Shown here in pieces: positions 44,409-56,065 of a stretch of 64,000 bases of DNA (the stretch's first letter is position 1; each line of letters opens with the position of its first letter). The stretch spans positions 13,573,766-13,637,765 of the forward strand of contig NC_132915.1 of assembly GCF_047675955.1 (NCBI RefSeq). The letters are read 5' to 3'. Under the pieces are notes generated by a model, which ran no database searches, was not told where the DNA came from, and was given only the letters and a program-made list of their open reading frames with translations. This DNA is from Chlorocebus sabaeus (Eukaryota; Chordata; Mammalia; Primates; Cercopithecidae). Both the position numbers and the translations under genes were made by a program.

Positions 44409-47400
44409 ATGGCAACAGTAAGTCCTTACATATCAATAATTACATTGAATGTAAATGAACTAAATTCTCCAATCAAAAAACGTAGAGTGGCTAAATGGAT
44501 AAAAAATACCAAGACTCAACAATCTGTTGCCTACAAAAAACACACTTTACCTATAAAGATACACACAGACTAAAAATAATGGGATGAAAAAGATATTCTA
44601 CGGGATGAAAAAAGATACTCTATGTAAATGGAAACCAAAAATGAGCAGGAGTAGCTACTCTGTTTTTTTTTTTTTTTTTTGAAATGGAGTCTCGCTCTGT
44701 CGCCCAGACTGGAGTACAGTGGCGCGATCTCGGCTCACTGCAACCTCCACCTCTTGGGTTCACGCCATTCTCCTGCCTCAGCCTCCCAAGTAGCTGGGAC
44801 TACAGGTGCCCGCCTCCATGCCCAGCTAATTCTTTGTGTTTTTAGTTGAGATGGGGTTTCACCATGTTGGCCAGGATGGTCTCGATCTCCTGACCTTGTG
44901 ATCTGCCCGCCTTGGCTCCCAAAGTGAGGAGTAGCTATTCTTACACCTAACAAAATAGATTTCAAGACAAAATCTGCAAGAAGAAACAAAGAAGGTCATT
45001 ATTTAATGCCAAAGAGGTCAATTCAGTAAGAGGCTATAACAATTATAAATATATATGCACCCAACACTGGAGCACCCAGATATATAAACCGAATATTATT
45101 AGAGCTAAAGAGAGAGACAGACTCCTACACAATAACAGCTGGAGACTTCAACACTCCACTTGCAGCACTGGACAGATCATCCAAACAGAAAATTAACAAA
45201 GAAACATCAGGCTTAATCTGCATTTAACCTGACCAAATGGAGCTAATACATATTTATAAAACATTTTATCCAATGGCTGCAGAATACATATTTTCAGCAC
45301 ATGGATCATTCTCAAGTATAGACCATACATTAGGCCATAAAATAAGTCTTTAAAATTTCAAAAAAAAAAATTGAAATCATATCAAGTATCTTATCTGACC
45401 ACAATAAAACTAGAAATCAATAATAAGAGGAACTTTGGAAAACATATAAACACATGGAAATTAAATACTATGCTCCTGAATGACCAGTGGGTCAATTAAG
45501 AAATTAAGAAGAAAATTGAAAATGTTCTTGAAATAAATGAATAGGGAAACATATCAAAATCCATGGGATGTAGTAAATGCAGTACTAAGAGGAAAGTTTA
45601 TACTAATAAGCACCTATATCAAAGAAGTAAAAAAGAAACTTAAAATAAACAACCTAACAATGTATCTTTAAAAACTAAAAAGCAAGAGCAAATCAAATCC
45701 AAAATTAGAAGAAAAGAAATAATAAAGATCAGAATAGAAATAAATGAAGTTGAAACTAAAACAAATACAAAAGATCAATGAAACAAAAAGTTGGTTTTTT
45801 GAAAAGATAAACAAAACCAACAAACCTTTAGCCAAACTAAGAAAAAAAGAGAAAAGCCAAATAAATAAAATCAGAGATGAAAAAGGAAACATTACAACCA
45901 ATACTGCAGAAATTCAAAGGATCATTAGAGAATATTATGAGAAAATGTATGCCAGTAAGTTGGAAAACCTACATAGAAGAAATCAATAAATTCCTAGACA
46001 CATACAACCTACCAAGATTGAACTATGAAGAAAACCAAAACCTGAACAGAGCTATAACAAGATTTAAAACAATCAAGCAGAATTTAAAACAATATAAGCC
46101 ATAATAAAAAAGTCTTTCAGCAAAGAAAAGCCCAGGACTCAATGACTTCATTGCTGAATTTTACCAAACATTTAAAAAACTAATACCAATTCTACTCAAT
46201 CTATCCTAAAAAATAGAGGAGAGAGGAATATTTCTACACTATTCTATGAGGCCAGTATTACCCTAGACAATGACACATCAAAAAAAGAAAGCTACAAGTT
46301 AATATCCCGGATGAACATTCATGAAAAAACCCTCAACAAAGTATTACCAAACTGAATTCACGAACATATTAAAAAAAAAAAAATTCATCATGATCATGTG
46401 GGATTTATCCCAGGGATGCAAGGATGATTCCACATATGCAAATTAATAAATGTGATACATTATATCAACAAAATGAAAGACAAAAACCATATGATCATTT
46501 CAATTGATGCTGAGAAAGCATTTGATAAAATCCAACATCCCTGCATGATAAAATCCCTCAAAACACTGGGTATAGAAGTAACACACCTTAACAAAATAAA
46601 AGCCATACACAACAAACCCATAGCTTTATTGTACTGGATGGGAAAAACTGAAAGCCTTTCCTCTAAGGTCTGGAGCAAGACAAGGATGCCCACTTTCACC
46701 ACTGTTAATTCTACATAGTACTGGAGGTCTTAGCCGGAGCAATCAGACAAGAGAAAGAAATAAAGGTGATCCAAAATGGAAAGGAAGAAGTCAAATTACC
46801 TTTGTTTGCAGGTGATATAAATCTTATATTTGGAAAAACCTAAATACTTCACCAAAAAAATATTAGAACTGACAAACAAAGTAAAGTTGCAGGGTACAAA
46901 ATCAAATACAAAAATCAGTAGCACTTCTATATGTCAACAGTGAACAATCTGGAAAAGAAATCAAGAAAATAACCTTATTTACAACAGGTACAAATAAAAT
47001 ACCTAGGAGTAAACTTAACCAAATAAATAAAAGATCTCTACAATGAAAACTAGAAAACATTGATGAAAGAAATTGAAGAGGACACCAAAAAATGGAAAGA
47101 TATTCTCTGTTCATGGATCAGAAGAATCAATATTGTTAAAATGTTCATACTACCTAAAGCAATCTACAGATTCAATGCAATCCTTATCAAAAATACCAAT
47201 CACATTCTTCACAGAAATGGAAAAAAAATCATAAAATGTATATAGTACCATAAAAGACCTGTAATAGCCAAAGCTATCCTGAGCAAAAAGAATAAAAATG
47301 AAAGAATCACATTACTTGACTTCAAATTATACTACAAAGCTATAGTAACCAAAACAGTATGATACTACATAAAAACAGACACATAGACTCATGGAACAAA

Positions 47401-48538
47401 ATAGAGAACCTAGAAACAAATCCATACTTCTACAGTGAACTCAGTTTCAACAAAGGTAGCAAGAACGTTAGAGAAAGGACAGCCTCTTCAATAAATGATG
47501 CGCGAAAACTGGATATCCATAGGCCGAAGGAGGACCTCTATCTAGGCTTCTATCTCTCTCCATATACAAAAATTAAAATGGATTAAAGACTTAAATCTAA
47601 GACCTGAAACTATGAAACTACTAAAAGAAAACATTGGGGAAACTCTTCAGGACATCAGACTGGGCAAAGATTCATTGAATAGTACCCACAAGCACAGGCA
47701 ACCAAACCAAAAATTGACAAATGAGATCACATCAAGTTAAAAAGCTTCTGCACAACAATGGAAAGAGTCAACAATGTGAAGAGATAACCTACAGAATGGA
47801 AGAAAATATTTGAAGACTATTCATTTGACTAGGGATTAATAACCAGACTATCCATTTGACAAGGGAATAATAACCAGTAGCTCAAACAACTCTATAGAAA
47901 AAAATCTAATAATCCAATTAAAAATGAGCAAAAGATCTGAATAGACTTTTCTCTAAAGAAGACATAAAATGGTAAAGTGTATATGAAAAGGTGCTCAACA
48001 ACATTGATCATCAGAGAAATGCAAATCAAAACCATAATGAGATATCATCTCACTCCAGTTAAATGGCTTTTATCCAAGACAGGCAATAACACATGCTGGA
48101 GAGGATGTGGAGTAAAGGGAACCCCTATATGCTATTGGTAAGAATGTAAATTAGTACGATCACTATGGAAAACGGCCTGGAGGTTCCTCAAAAAAACTAA
48201 AAATAGAGCTGCAATATGATCCACCAATCCCACTGCTAGTTATATACCCAAAAGAAAGTAAATCAGTGTATCAAAGGGATATCTGCATTCTCATGTTTAT
48301 TACAGCACTTATGTTTGTTATAGTCACAATAGCCAAGATTTGGAAGCAACCTAAGTGTCCATCAACAGATGAATGGGTAACGAAAATGTGGTACATATAC
48401 ACATTGGAGTACTATTCAGCCATAAAAAAGAATGAGATCCTGTTCATTTGCAATGACATGGATGGATCTAGAGGTCATTATGTTAAGAGAAATAAGTCAG
48501 GCACAGAAAGACAAACTTATTTGTGGGAACTAAAATAA
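44409..48538 (+). pseudogene. L1 ORF2 remnant (endonuclease / reverse transcriptase)
   Basis: Starts at ATGGCAACAGTAAG (MATVSPYISIITLNVN). Endonuclease motifs are recognisable: CLQKTHF, where the usual catalytic Glu of QET is Lys (codon 44537-44539); AGDFNTPL near 45140; and LSDHN near 45390. The reverse-transcriptase block has SIDAEKAFDKIQHP (about 46500-46540). The catalytic FADD motif reads FAGD (Asp to Gly, codon 46811-46813), followed directly by a one-base insertion. An Alu at 44661-44926 splits the endonuclease. The C-terminus ends YLWELK and a stop. Many frameshifts make it nonfunctional. Confidence 0.88.
44661..44926 (-). mobile_element. 5'-truncated Alu (AluY/Sc), antisense, inside L1 ORF2
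   Basis: Flanked by AGGAGTAGCTACTC (44647-44660) and AGGAGTAGCTATTC (44927-44940), a 14-bp target duplication with one mismatch. It stops at CCCAAAGTG, lacking about the first 35 bp of Alu. Confidence 0.95.
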
Positions 48539-49443
48539 TTAAAACAATTGAAGTCATGGAGATGGAGAGTAGAAAGATGTTTACCAGAGGCTGGGAAAGG
48601 TAGCGGGCAGCGGGAGGGGAACCAGTGGGGATGGTTAATGGTATGAAAATATAGGTAGATAAAATGACACTATCTAGTATTTGATAGCACAACAGGATTA
48701 CAGTCAACAATAATTTATTGTACCTTTAAAAATAACTAAGAGAGTATAATTGGATTGTTTGTAACACAAAGAAGGAATACATGCTTGAGGTAATGAATAC
48801 CCCCATTTACCCTTATGTGATTATAATGCATTATATGCCTGTATCCAAATATCTCATGTACCCCATAAACATACATGCCTACTATGCACCCACAAAAATT
48901 AAAAAAGAGACTATGAATGAAAAGCAGGAACACATGGGTTGTATCGCTGTGAACAGAAAAAGTCATGTTTTGTATGATGCTGACAAGTCATGAGTCACTG
49001 GGTACACGCAGGAAGATAATAAGTTTCTGGAGGCAAGAAAGCACTTGGGAAGAGAAAACTGCTTCTGCTTTAGCCTGGCTAATTAGTTTGCTAGAAGGGC
49101 AGGCACATCATCCCACCCAGGAGTCCAACAGCTGTGCATGTCTCACTCTACCTTCTGAGCAAGCGGTAATGACCACAAGGCTGGCTGACATCAGGGACTG
49201 GTCAAGAAAACAAGTTCTGGGGCCTCTGGGACCAGCACTCCATTGTCTTCATTCCCCAAAGCTCATGTCTGGCATGCACAGCACAGCTCGAAACTAAGTT
49301 AAGCTCTGGAGAAGGCCCCGACGTTGAAATTGTGGGAAGAATTTGGATTGTCCCGCAGAAAACAATGGATGAACAAATGGTACAATAGGAGTCTAATATC
49401 TCTGTCTATAGAAGAACAAGTTTACATATTTGTAAAAAATATA

Positions 49444-49472
49444 TTATTAGTAGTAGTAGTAGTATTATTATT
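49444..49472 (+). repeat. (AGT/ATT)n trinucleotide tract
   Basis: Five AGT units flanked by ATT units. Confidence 0.85.
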
Positions 49473-49497
49473 TAATCAACTCCCCCTATAACATGTT

Positions 49498-49533
49498 TGT
49501 GGTTGGTTGGTTGGTTGGTTGGTTTGGGTTTGG
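49498..49533 (+). repeat. (GGTT)n tetranucleotide tract
   Basis: Five to six GGTT units followed by GGTTTGGGTTTGG. The G-pair/triplet spacing could allow G-quadruplex-like folding on the plus strand. Confidence 0.85.
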
Positions 49534-50369
49534 TTTTTACTTCTTTGGACCTAACAAACGATATGTCATATTCACATCAATAACAGTGAATATGACAAAT
49601 GGGTAGGGAAGACAGACAAGTAGAATGTGAAAGAGTCCTGCCCTCCCCTCAAGCCTGCCCACTCTGCCCCTCACCACCACTGAGACTCACAGCTGCAAAC
49701 CAAGCAGCACGGAACCTTTCCGAAGGAGCATGTCTACCCAATGGAGTCAGACTCTAGCAGTCATACACATTTAATTGTATGCATTTAAGAGAGGCTTGAC
49801 GTGGTCTGAAGAGAGGAGCTCTGGAGATGTGAGAAAACCTCCTGGAGATCCCTGAGAGAGGGATATGGAGGAAGCTCAGAGTTTGAAAGAGGGGCAAGAG
49901 CGAAGGAGGCTTTCCAAAGCTCGGAGAGGCTGGAATAAACTCCTCATCACCACAACACATTAGAAAGCCAGGGGGACCAAGGAGAAGAGACTAATGAGGA
50001 CATGGTCAGAGTTAGTCAGGAATTGAGAAAATGAACTGCTTCGAGTGGAGGGCTCCCCAAGAAGAGCCAGGAACAGTTTCATCATGATGTTTGAGAATTT
50101 TTAAAAATAATTTCATTTTTATCTTCAGCCCACTTCAGTCTAACAAGAATATTTTTTTAAACAACAGAAATTTATTCTCTCATAATTCTGGAGGCCAGAA
50201 TTTTTTTTTTTTTTTTAACAGTTTTCTGTTTGAGAATTTCTTCACAGTTAAAATTAAGAGTTGGCAGAATGCAACATGGTATCCTACTATATCCTGGAGC
50301 AGAAAAAGAACATTAATGGAAAAACTGGTGAAATCCAAATAAAGTCTGGCATTTAGTTAATAGTAAGGT

Positions 50370-50530
50370 GCCAATATTAGTTTCTTAGTTTGGACACATG
50401 TACTAAGGTAATAAGATGTTAACATTGGAGGAAGCTGGGTAAAAGATATTAGGGACTCTATACTACACTTGCAACTTTTCTGTAAATCTAAAATTATTCC
50501 AAAATTAAGTTATTTTAAAAATTAATCTTT
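50370..50530 (+). mobile_element. Old L1 3' end, sense
   Basis: GTAATAAGATGTTAACATTGG, GAGGAAGCTGGGTAAAAG, CACTTGCAACTTTTCTG and TAAATCTAAAATTATTCC are the order of an old L1M 3' UTR end. Confidence 0.7.
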
Positions 50531-50849
50531 GGCATTTTTAATGGTTAAACACCAAAGTTATCTGATAAACATTCCAAGAAAAATTTATTCATAGCCTCTT
50601 AAGTCTTACTTTCAACAAGTCAAAGGGTTCTGAAATATTTGTGCTGGCATACAAAACCAGTCATCTTATTATAAAAATTCAAATACTTTTCTTGTAAACT
50701 TCTCACCTCTACTAGTACGACTAAAATTCTACCATCCTGTGGTAGACTGCAAAAATGGCCATAATTCTTCACCCCTCCCTATATCCACACCCTTTGCAAT
50801 GTGACTTAGAAATTACAGAGATTGGTTGTACAAGGATGTGAATGTGCTT

Positions 50850-51062
50850 AACACTAATGGACTGTACACTTAGAAATGGTTAGGGTGGTACTTTTTTTTT
50901 TTTTTTTTTTTTTTGAGACAAAGTCTCACTCTGTTATCCAGGGTGGAGTGCAGTGGCGCAATCTCGACTTACTGCAACCTCCACCTCCTGAGTTCAAGCA
51001 ATTCTCCTGCCTTAGCCTCCCAGAGTGGTACATTTTATGTTATGTACATTTTATGACCAGTT
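50850..51062 (+). mobile_element. Old L1 3' end, sense, split by Alu fragment
   Basis: GGACTGTACACTTAGAAATGG before the Alu and CATTTTATGTTATGTACATTTT after it form one old L1 3' UTR. Confidence 0.7.
50892..51021 (-). mobile_element. 5'-truncated Alu (one arm), antisense
   Basis: A run of about 22 T, GAGACAAAGTCTCACTCTG, and an end at TTAGCCTCC. Flanks AGGGTGGTAC (50882-50891) and AGAGTGGTAC (51022-51031) are the target duplication, so this is a half-Alu insertion. Confidence 0.92.
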
Positions 51063-51677
51063 TAGAAAGAAAAAAAGGCTTACTGATACATACATACTCT
51101 CTGTTCAGCACTCTCACCCTTTCTCACTCAAACTCAACTTCACAACAGGAAGATTTTGCCCTGAATTCTCAGAAGAAATTTCTGCTGATACCAGCTTCTG
51201 GTTTAAAATAGAAATAAAAAAGGAATACATAAAAGTTTCCTCTACCACTGTATACACTAACTTGATCTCAAGAAATTAAAGTTGTTTTGGAAGCATCCCC
51301 CTCATTTATTTCACCACTCTCAGGACACCATGCCCCGACAGAAATGTCTTTACTACAAACTCCTAGATAATGTCTTTTCTCTCTCCTCTTTTGCACAACC
51401 ACCTCCTTTAAATCTCACCAGTGATCTCATGGTGGAAAGCCAAAAATCGTATTGAATTCTAAAAGACTGATTAAATGCAGTCTTTACTAAAGCTCAAATA
51501 AAAGTATGTTTGTACAGCCCGCCAACACTCCAGCTCCCTGTAGTGGAGTGTGTCATGGAGTCACATTTCCAGAAACACTGACCATTTTTTTAAAAAAAAA
51601 GAAAGCAAATTTTGAAAAACACTAAAATCTTCATGAGTTTTTAAACTCAAAGGCTAAAGGATTCACAGGTTCCAGGG
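51063..51677. other. Unassigned sequence
   Basis: No gene or repeat recognised. Confidence 0.5.
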
Positions 51678-51781
51678 ATATATACACACATATACATAGA
51701 TACATACACATATATATGTGTATATAGATGCACATATATATACATACACATGTGTATATGTGTGTTTACATATATGTATAA
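51678..51781. repeat. Mixed (TA)n/(CA)n tract
   Basis: About 100 bp of alternating purine-pyrimidine steps with palindromic pieces such as ACATATATATGT and ACACATGTGT. Capable of cruciform or Z-DNA-like structure. Confidence 0.9.
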
Positions 51782-51815
51782 AGACTAAAGGTCCTAGGAG
51801 GAAGAGAGTAAATTC

Positions 51816-52054
51816 TTCTTTTTTTTTTTTTTTTTTGAGACAGTGTCTCGCTCTGTCGCCCAGGCTGGAGTGCAGTGGTGTGATCGCGGCTCACTGCAAG
51901 CTCCGCCTCCTGGGTTCACACCATTCTCCTGCCTCAGCCTCCTGAGTAGCCGGGACTACAGGCATCCGCCACCACGCCCAGCTAATTTTTTGTAGTTTTA
52001 GTAGAGATGGGGTTTCACTGTGTTAGCCAGGATGTTCTCGATCTTCTGACCTCA
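51816..52054 (-). mobile_element. 5'-truncated AluY, antisense
   Basis: About 21 T then GAGACAGTGTCTCGCTCTGTC with AluY-type CTCACTGCAAGCTCCGCCTCC. It stops at TTCTGACCTCA, so roughly the first 65 bp of Alu are missing. Target duplication is unclear. Confidence 0.92.
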
Positions 52055-53239
52055 GGCAGCAAAACATCTTTAAAATCTGTTCTCTCCATTTTTGTCTTGT
52101 CTTCCCCATAAATGGCAGTTCTCAAATCCCAAACAAAAACTTCTTGGATATTCCCAAGCAGCATTTCATCTCCAACTCTGTCCATTTCCAGATATGTTCT
52201 TTTTTCTTTTTCCAATAGTTGGGGTTTTTGTTTGTATGTTTCCTTTTACCTTTTCCAATATGAATCTTATAGTCTTACCTGTTGCTTCTGCCCTTTCTGT
52301 TCAGATTGTAAAATAAGGCCCAGGAGGAAAAGAGAGGCAGAGGAAATTGTCCAAGGGTCAAAACTCTAGTTTTCTTTTTTGAGAAATGGAGGCTGCGCTT
52401 CCATGTGCACAAATAACTTGAGTCCCTATATGACCTGGCTAAAAGGTTTGATTCTAAGAAAGTAGACACACAGAGGAAAATGGACAATTTAAGTTTCACG
52501 GTTCATGTGAAATAATTTTAGATAAGATTTACATTTAAACTGTACCAATTCTATTTCCCAGAAAGTGTGGTTGTTAAGATAAAAGCGCAAATGAGCGTAA
52601 TTAAAGGTGTTTTCAATGGAGCGGAGCTTGACATTTCTCATCCCACACAGAAGAAAATGAATAGTGGCACTGTCACCATTCAAAAACAACAGTTTCTGGC
52701 ACTTGTTCAATCAGATTCTCACCTTCTGATTGCAACAACACACAACCTCCTTTCTGCACCCAAGGTGGCAGGAAGACCTCTTTCCCTGACACACCCAAAG
52801 GGGCAAGACTTGCACTTTACCTTCTAGAGAAGAGGCCAGCTGTTTTACAATACTTTGTAGGAAATACTGGCTACAAAAACTTTTTTCATTTCATTTGAAA
52901 TGGCAGTTGATCTCATTTTATACATTAAAATAACGCCTCAGGAGATGATGTCTGCCACCTATCCCACTCTTCAAACCACATTTTTAGCCTCTTCCTGTAT
53001 ACTCCAGTTATTGAGAGCAACTAATGCTCCCCTAAACCAGAGTACACCAACCTGTGTCCCACCAAATGGATTGAAGCCTCAAAAACTATTGAGCCACCTC
53101 CCCCTCAATGGCCTGGGCTGCCTCCAACTTTCAACAGCTGTCCACTTATCCCAGGGCACCTCGTAAATCCTACCTTTTTCTCAAGCACCATCACTTCCCA
53201 AAAGTTGATAAGCACTGCGCTTTACATACTGTTTTTGGG
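52055..53239. other. Unassigned sequence
   Basis: Overlapping short frames (up to 88 codons) on both strands without recognisable domains. No clear transposon. Confidence 0.5.
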
Positions 53240-53450
53240 CTCAGCTGCCCCTTCTGTCTGGAAAACCTTCTTATCTCTGTAATTTATACCCATCTGATTT
53301 CCTCCTCTAGGAACTCTTCCCTGATTTGACCTAACCAACTATCTGGTACGTCTCCTCTGTGCTCTGAAATACCCCCTACCTCCTACACCTAGATTCCACA
53401 TACATGTGTAGTATTATTTGTAGCCCTAATAAGTAATTCCCCTACTGGAT
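53240..53450 (+). mobile_element. L2 LINE fragment, sense (probable)
   Basis: CCATCTGATTTCCTCCTCTAGG followed by AACTCTTCCCTGATTTGACC is the characteristic L2 3' region. Strongly diverged. Confidence 0.6.
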
Positions 53451-53559
53451 ATTGTTTTGAGGACAAAGTCATCATAACTGTTGCTACTCTACTCTTAAAT
53501 GAAGTGAGGCTGAGTTTTTCAATAAGCCTCTGTTGACCATCTTCTCCATCTAGGGCAAG

Positions 53560-53815
53560 CCTCTATACTTCAAGGCGCCACTCAGGTCTCACCTTGCTGA
53601 CAGCCTTTCTGCTTGATCTCAGCTCCAGTGAGAGCCAAGTTGTGGTGCTTTGTGCATGCTCCATCATGGCACTGCATGCACTGTGTTCTAGTTTGATGTG
53701 CCCATCTTTCCTTCTCATTAAACTGCAGCCTCGTTGGCACCAGCACTATGTCTTGTTTATAGTTGAATATCCAACACTTAGCAGTGCTTGGAATAGAGAC
53801 GCCTCTGAATGAACA
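53560..53815 (+). mobile_element. L2 LINE 3' end, sense
   Basis: CACTCAGGTCTCACCTTGCTG, TTAAACTGCAGCCTCGTTGGC, CAGCACTATGTCTTGTTTATAG and CCAACACTTAGCAGTGCTTGG follow the L2 3' order, ending near TGAATGAAC. Confidence 0.75.
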
Positions 53816-53929
53816 CTCTCTTTCCCAAGATCAACCATAATTCTAGATAAATCACCAGGAAGTGAAGACATGTCAATGTTTTGCTGCTTTTATAAACCCT
53901 TAAAACAAATTTCTCACTCCATGCTCTAA

Positions 53930-54113
53930 ACCAGTGGTTCTCAACCATACAGTGCATCAGTGTCAACTGCAGAGCTTGTTTAAACAGGTTGCTGGGCCCC
54001 GTGCCCAGAGATTCTGATTTATTGATCTGAGGTGGGGTCCAGGAATTTGCCTTTCTAACAAGCTTCCAGATGATCCCGATGCTGCAAGTCCAAGAATTAC
54101 ATTTTGAGTAGCC
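53930..54113 (+). mobile_element. MER5A-like hAT-Charlie element
   Basis: Begins CAGTGGTTCTCAACC and ends TTTGAGTAGCCCTG. Inside are GCTGGGCCCCGTGCCCAGAG and TGCTGCAAGTCCAAGAATTAC. Nearly complete nonautonomous element of about 185 bp. Confidence 0.85.
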
Positions 54114-54384
54114 CTGCACATAGCAAGCCATCGAATAATGCAAACAGATCTCTGCTGTGTCTTATCAAATGCATACATCTGATACTGGACTGAATGAATA
54201 ATCTCAAAGAGAAACTTACCATATAGTGATTACATATTCTAGGTCGGAAGGAAAATACTCTCATTGTTTTCCACCTAGTGTGCTTATCAGTTTTTGTTGC
54301 CGTTGTTTTTATCACATGGTCCAAAGGGAATTAACAATCAACTGGCACCTACTATGAAAAAGAGCTGGGTACAGAGTTGAAGAA

Positions 54385-54560
54385 TGCAACCCTGAGGTCA
54401 GACTCCCTGCTACCAAATCCTGGCTCAACTTAATCTCTGTGCTCCAGCCTTCTCTTCTGTAAATTGGGGCTCATGATAACCTTCCCTTACATGGTTGCTG
54501 TGAAGCTTCAATAAGTTTATACAATGTCTGGCACATAGTGCTAAAAAAGAATTAGCTTTC
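54385..54560 (+). mobile_element. MIR SINE, sense
   Basis: GAGGTCAGACTCCCTGCTACC, TTCTGTAAATTGGGGCTCATG, GGTTGCTGTGAAGCTTCAATAAG and GTCTGGCACATAGTGC in MIR sense order. Confidence 0.8.
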
Positions 54561-54584
54561 AGCATCACTCATACTTTTAAACAT

Positions 54585-54730
54585 TACTGTTTTTATGCAC
54601 ACTATCTAATTTAATCTTCACCACAACTCTATAAACAGCTTGCCTATGGTCATACAATTAAAAAGAGCTAAAAATGGTATAGAAATCAAGGTTTTGATTC
54701 CAAAATTCATGGAATTGTTTTCTAACTCAT
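54585..54730 (-). mobile_element. MIR SINE fragment, antisense (probable)
   Basis: GCACACTATCTAATTTAATC, TTCACCACAACTCTATAAAC and GGTCATACAATTAAAAAGAGC resemble diverged antisense MIR. Confidence 0.55.
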
Positions 54731-54739
54731 TCATATGTG

Positions 54740-54885
54740 TGAGAGCTTCTTAAAAGGCAGCTTTTTGGGTCCCATCTGACTGCCCAGATTCTAATCCTAG
54801 TATATGGGGGATGCAGAAGTCGGCATTTTAAACTGGCAAAAGGAATTCTACATCTGATGCTGGTGGTCTAGGGATCTTTTCCATA
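54740..54885 (+). mobile_element. MER5-like fragment
   Basis: GCTTCTTAAAAGGCAGC, GTCGGCATTTTAAACTGG and CTGATGCTGGTGGTCTAGG match the MER5 layout weakly. Confidence 0.5.
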
Positions 54886-55057
54886 CACTGCCTGCCTTGC
54901 AAGATGAATGTTAGAATTAGTGAGAACAAGTGCAGGACAGGGCTTTAGAAACTAAATACTGAAAAAATGTCTATTATTATGATGGAATTAAATTGTTTTT
55001 TCTCAAATGTTAGAGCTATAGAAAAATAAAGAAGAAATCACGTTAGAATACAGTTGT

Positions 55058-55364
55058 ATGGGTGGACGCAGAGGCTCACACCTGTAATCCCAGTACTTTG
55101 GGAGGCCGAGGCAGGTGGATCACTTGAGGTCAGGAGTTCGAGATCAGCCTGGCCAACATGGTGAAACCCTGTCTCTACTAAAAATACAAAAAATTAGCAG
55201 GGAGTGGTGGCAGGCACCTGCAATCCCAGCTACTTGGGTGGCTGAGGCAGGAGAATCACTTGAATCCGGGAGGTGGAGGTTGCAGTGAGCCGAGATTGTA
55301 CCACTGCCCTCCAGCCTAAGCGACAAGAGGAAGACTCCATTTTAAGAAAAAAAAAAAAAAAAAG
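55058..55364 (+). mobile_element. Alu element (AluS), sense
   Basis: Full-length sense Alu with a decayed 5' end (GGGTGGACGCAGAGGCTCAC) and a run of about 17 A. It directly abuts the MST/THE1 LTR that starts 8 bp later. Confidence 0.95.
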
Positions 55365-55371
55365 AGTAAGT

Positions 55372-55745
55372 TGTATTAGTCTGTTCTTACACTGCTATAA
55401 AGAATTGCCAGAGACTGGGTAATTTATAAAGGGAAGAGGTTTAATTGACCCAGTTCTGCATGGCTAGGGAGGCCTTAGGAAACTTACAATCATGGCGGAA
55501 GGGGAAGCAAACACATCCTTCTTCACATGGCAGCAGGAGAGAGAAGTGCTGAGCAAAGGTGAGGGAAAGCCCCTTATAAAATCATCAGGTCTTGTGAGAA
55601 CTCACTCACTATCATGAGAACAACATGAGGATAATCGCCCCCATGATTCAATTACCTCCCACTGGGTCCCTCCCACAACACATGGGGATTATGGGAACTA
55701 CAATTCAAGATGAGATTTGGGTGGGGACACAGCCAAGCCATATCA
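55372..55745 (-). mobile_element. MST/THE1 MaLR LTR, antisense
   Basis: On the minus strand it begins TGATATGGCTTGGCTGTGTC and ends ACAGACTAATACA, the MST/THE1 ends. Full length at about 374 bp and well preserved (ATTCAAGATGAGATTTGGGTGG, ACAATCATGGCGGAAGGGG). Solo LTR. Confidence 0.92.
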
Positions 55746-55839
55746 ACAGTGGAGAAGTAAAAGCTATTGCTCTAATTTGACCAGATAAATGAAAACTAAA
55801 ATTCTCTGGAATCAAATGATTTAACAAAGATTAAGAACT

Positions 55840-56065
55840 GAGTTTCTAGAGTAAGACAGACTTAAATGTCATCCCCAATTCTGTTTCTTATTACTTTGTG
55901 ATATTGGGCAACTTATTTTACCTCTCTGAGCCTCAGTTTGCTCATTTGTAAAACAATATACCGACCTCAGAGGATTGTAGTTAACACTAAGTGAAATAAT
56001 GCATATAAAGTACGTAACCCTGGGTCTGGAACAGAATAGATTCTCAATGAACTGTGCCTTTGTTA
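55840..56065 (+). mobile_element. MIR SINE, sense
   Basis: TTGTGATATTGGGCAACTTA, CCTCTCTGAGCCTCAGTTTGC, TCATTTGTAAAACAATATACC and GATTCTCAATGAACTG are classic MIR text in order. Confidence 0.88.

Larger units (their letters stand above)
42650..48912 (+). mobile_element. Nearly full-length dead L1 (L1PB/L1MA-like), sense
   Basis: About 6.3 kb including one nested Alu. In order it has: the last part of a 5' UTR (from about 42655, GACAGACTCCATTTGTTTGG), an ORF1 remnant, a purine-rich inter-ORF region, an ORF2 remnant ending WELK at 48538, and a 3' UTR with GGGATGGTTAATGGTATG and CATGTACCCCATAAACATAC before a short A-rich tail. Both ORFs are broken by frameshifts and stops. No target duplication is visible. 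It is older than the ape/monkey split by its level of decay, and cannot be autonomous. Confidence 0.93.
48913..50369. other. Unassigned sequence with simple repeats
   Basis: Contains a 110-codon frame (48965-49297) without a recognisable domain. The bit at 50158-50200 (AACAACAGAAATTTATTCTCTC...GGAGGCCAGAA) is a short antisense MLT1-like fragment. Confidence 0.5.

Noticed and set aside
46452..46718. Reverse-transcriptase-like frame as a possible novel gene
   Set aside because: It is the RT motif A region of the dead L1 ORF2.
49754..49960. Purine-rich 68-codon antisense frame
   Set aside because: No domain, short, and no supporting context.
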